Shown: positions 62,631-64,000 of the stretch, piece by piece
Numbering within the stretch: the stretch's first letter is position 1
Layout: every line of letters begins with the position of its first letter
From: Musa acuminata AAA Group
Taxonomy: Eukaryota; Streptophyta; Magnoliopsida; Zingiberales; Musaceae
Length of the DNA stretch: 64,000 nucleotides
Assembly (NCBI RefSeq): GCF_036884655.1
Contig: NC_088337.1
Span: 31,474,501 to 31,538,500, forward strand
Direction: 5' to 3'
Program-made: the position numbers and the translations under genes
The notes under the pieces: generated by a model
The model's input: the letters and a program-made list of their open reading frames with translations, nothing else
What the model was told of the DNA's origin: nothing
Databases searched by the model: none

Positions 62631-64000
62631 TGATAAGGGCAAAAATGATAACGTACAATGTCAGCACGTCAGGTGGATGCACTGTCCGAGGAGACAAACA
62701 TTGATGTCGACTCGATGTGCGCCGACATCATCAGCCCTCAGCCAACTACCTCAGCTTTGACCCCGTGCGCTCGGCCGAGACATAGGAGCACATCGATCGA
62801 GGCTCGCCCATACCCTGCGGCAGCCCGGTTCTCCACGCAACCCCAGTGGCAATGTCAGACGCCACGTGAGGTATTGTCCTGCCCATGTAAGCGGGCACAT
62901 CAGGTAACATCAAAACTCATCTATAAATACCCCAGAGTTCTAAACGAACGGGAGAGACACTTTGAATACACTGTAGTACATTTTCTTCCTCCCAAAACCC
63001 CTCCATATCTTCTAACTAGATCGTCGGAGGGGTCGGGCCGAGCTCCCGGCCCGACTTGTCTGCAGGTGCGAGACGGTGTCACCTCTTCCCGCGGAGCTTC
63101 CTCCCGACCCGAACGACCGATCCCGACCGTAGGGAGACCCCGAGGGACGCCTTCCCGAGATTCCCGACATCCGGGCCCCAGAACCGAGCCGCGTCAGCCC
63201 CGGGGCCACGGCTTGAACAGATGCCCCCCACATCATTTTGGCGCTAGAAGGAGGGTCATGCGGCCGAGTAGGTAGGCTCGGGCCGGGGGACAACTCAGGC
63301 GGGCAGGCCGCGCTGAGGTGAACTCGACAGTGTATGGCCGAGAAGCTCGGTGCAGGCAGGCTGCGACCGAGTGACACCGCTCAGGCGGGCAGGACGCTCT
63401 GAGGGGAGCTCGGCAGTGTGTGGCCGAGGGGTTCGGCATAGGAGGGCCGACCGCGCCGGTAGTCTCGGGAACATGGTGCCAAGGAGCACAACGCAGGGGG
63501 GCAGGCCGCGCAAGTCTGTCTCGGGAACATGGGGCCAAAGAACACGGCGCAGGCAGGCTGGGGCCGCACAGGTGTGGTCTCGAGTGGCGTAAAATTGAAG
63601 AGCTGAGGAGCACAATGCAGGCGGGCAGACCGCGCAGGCGTGTTTGCGAGGGCCATGCGGTCGAGTAGCACGACGTGCGTCGGGCTGCCCGCGCAGGCGT
63701 GGTCGCGAGGGCCATGCGACCGAGTAGCACGACGCAGGTCAAGGATGTAGGCTCAGGCCGAGAGACAACTCAGGCGGGGAGGCCGCGCTGAGGTGAACTC
63801 GACAGTGAAGGGCCGAGAAGCTCGGCGCAGGCAGGCTGCGGGCGAGGGACATCGCTCAGGCGGGCAGGCATGGTCGCGAGGGTCATGCGACCGAGTAGCA
63901 CGACGCAGGCCGAGGAGGTAGGCTCGGGCCGAGAGACAACTCAGGCGGGGAGGCCGCGCTAAGGTGAACTCAGGTGGGGATGCCGCGCTGACAGTGAAGG
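62631..64000 (+). mobile_element. 5' part of a second gag-only-family element, runs off window
   Basis: LTR at 62631-63219 (589 bp; starts TGATAAGGGC, ends CTTGAACA), TATAAATA at 62922-62929 on the plus strand, then TTGGCGCTAGAAGGAGGG (63238-63255) as in the primer-binding site of the element at 20030, but 18 bases from the LTR instead of two. No gag follows. From about 63256 the sequence is the GC-rich array, in the opposite orientation to the LTR compared with the first element. The right end is beyond the window. Confidence 0.85.
63256..64000 (+). repeat. GC-rich array of the second element
   Basis: Matches 18340-18790 closely, on the same (plus) strand, sharing gccatgcggtcgagtagcac, cgacgtgcgtcgggctg and ggccgagaagctcgg. 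In the first element the LTRs and gag read the minus strand, so the two arrays are inverted relative to their LTRs. Confidence 0.8.

Overview
The window looks like nuclear DNA of a flowering plant. The genes are split by GT-AG introns, exons are GC-rich against AT-rich introns and spacers, there are GA/CT and TA microsatellites, and LTR retrotransposons are abundant. Codon and GC style suggest a monocot, and a Musaceae (banana or Ensete) genome is my best guess; that is inference, not something the sequence proves.

Layout. 1-4.8 kb holds no gene I can name (microsatellites, a possible minus-strand promoter and leader). 4.8-7.2 kb is a three-exon R2R3-MYB gene on the minus strand. 7.2-13.8 kb is gene-poor: a Cys-codon-rich simple repeat near 9 kb, then about 3.4 kb of very AT-rich DNA containing a decayed Copia element. 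13.8-15.6 kb is a two-exon DUF716/TMEM45-type membrane protein gene (minus). 16.83-20.66 kb is a complete, young, gag-only LTR element (minus) with matched TGTCT target duplications and a GC-rich 61-bp repeat array in place of pol. 20.9-23.8 kb is a partly resolved membrane-protein gene (minus). A 330-bp interval separates it from a short plus-strand ORF that a Copia element (24.36-29.76 kb) entered a few codons before its stop.

30.99-49.70 kb is a 22-exon ENHANCED DISEASE RESISTANCE 2 (EDR2)-type gene. Its assembled frame is open for 729 codons (PH, START, DUF1336). Its introns carry a recent triplication of a 381-bp unit, a hAT-type MITE with 8-bp target duplications, and microsatellites. 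50.25-51.5 kb is a PGG-domain membrane protein gene whose last codons are interrupted by a solo LTR. 51.8-53.2 kb is a single-exon family-1 UDP-glycosyltransferase (minus). Another solo LTR lies at 54.7-55.3 kb, at the 3' end of an unrecognised ORF. 56.3-60.2 kb is an eight-exon plastid iron superoxide dismutase gene of the FSD2 type (305 aa). 62.6-64.0 kb is the 5' LTR and start of another copy of the gag-only LTR family, running off the window.

The genes do not form one pathway; this is ordinary gene-space with nested transposons. The main points of interest are the non-autonomous LTR family (five LTR copies here, one element with its repeat array inverted relative to its LTR), three insertions that each fall within about seven codons of an ORF's stop, and a Tyr-to-His change at the gateway tyrosine position of the iron superoxide dismutase.
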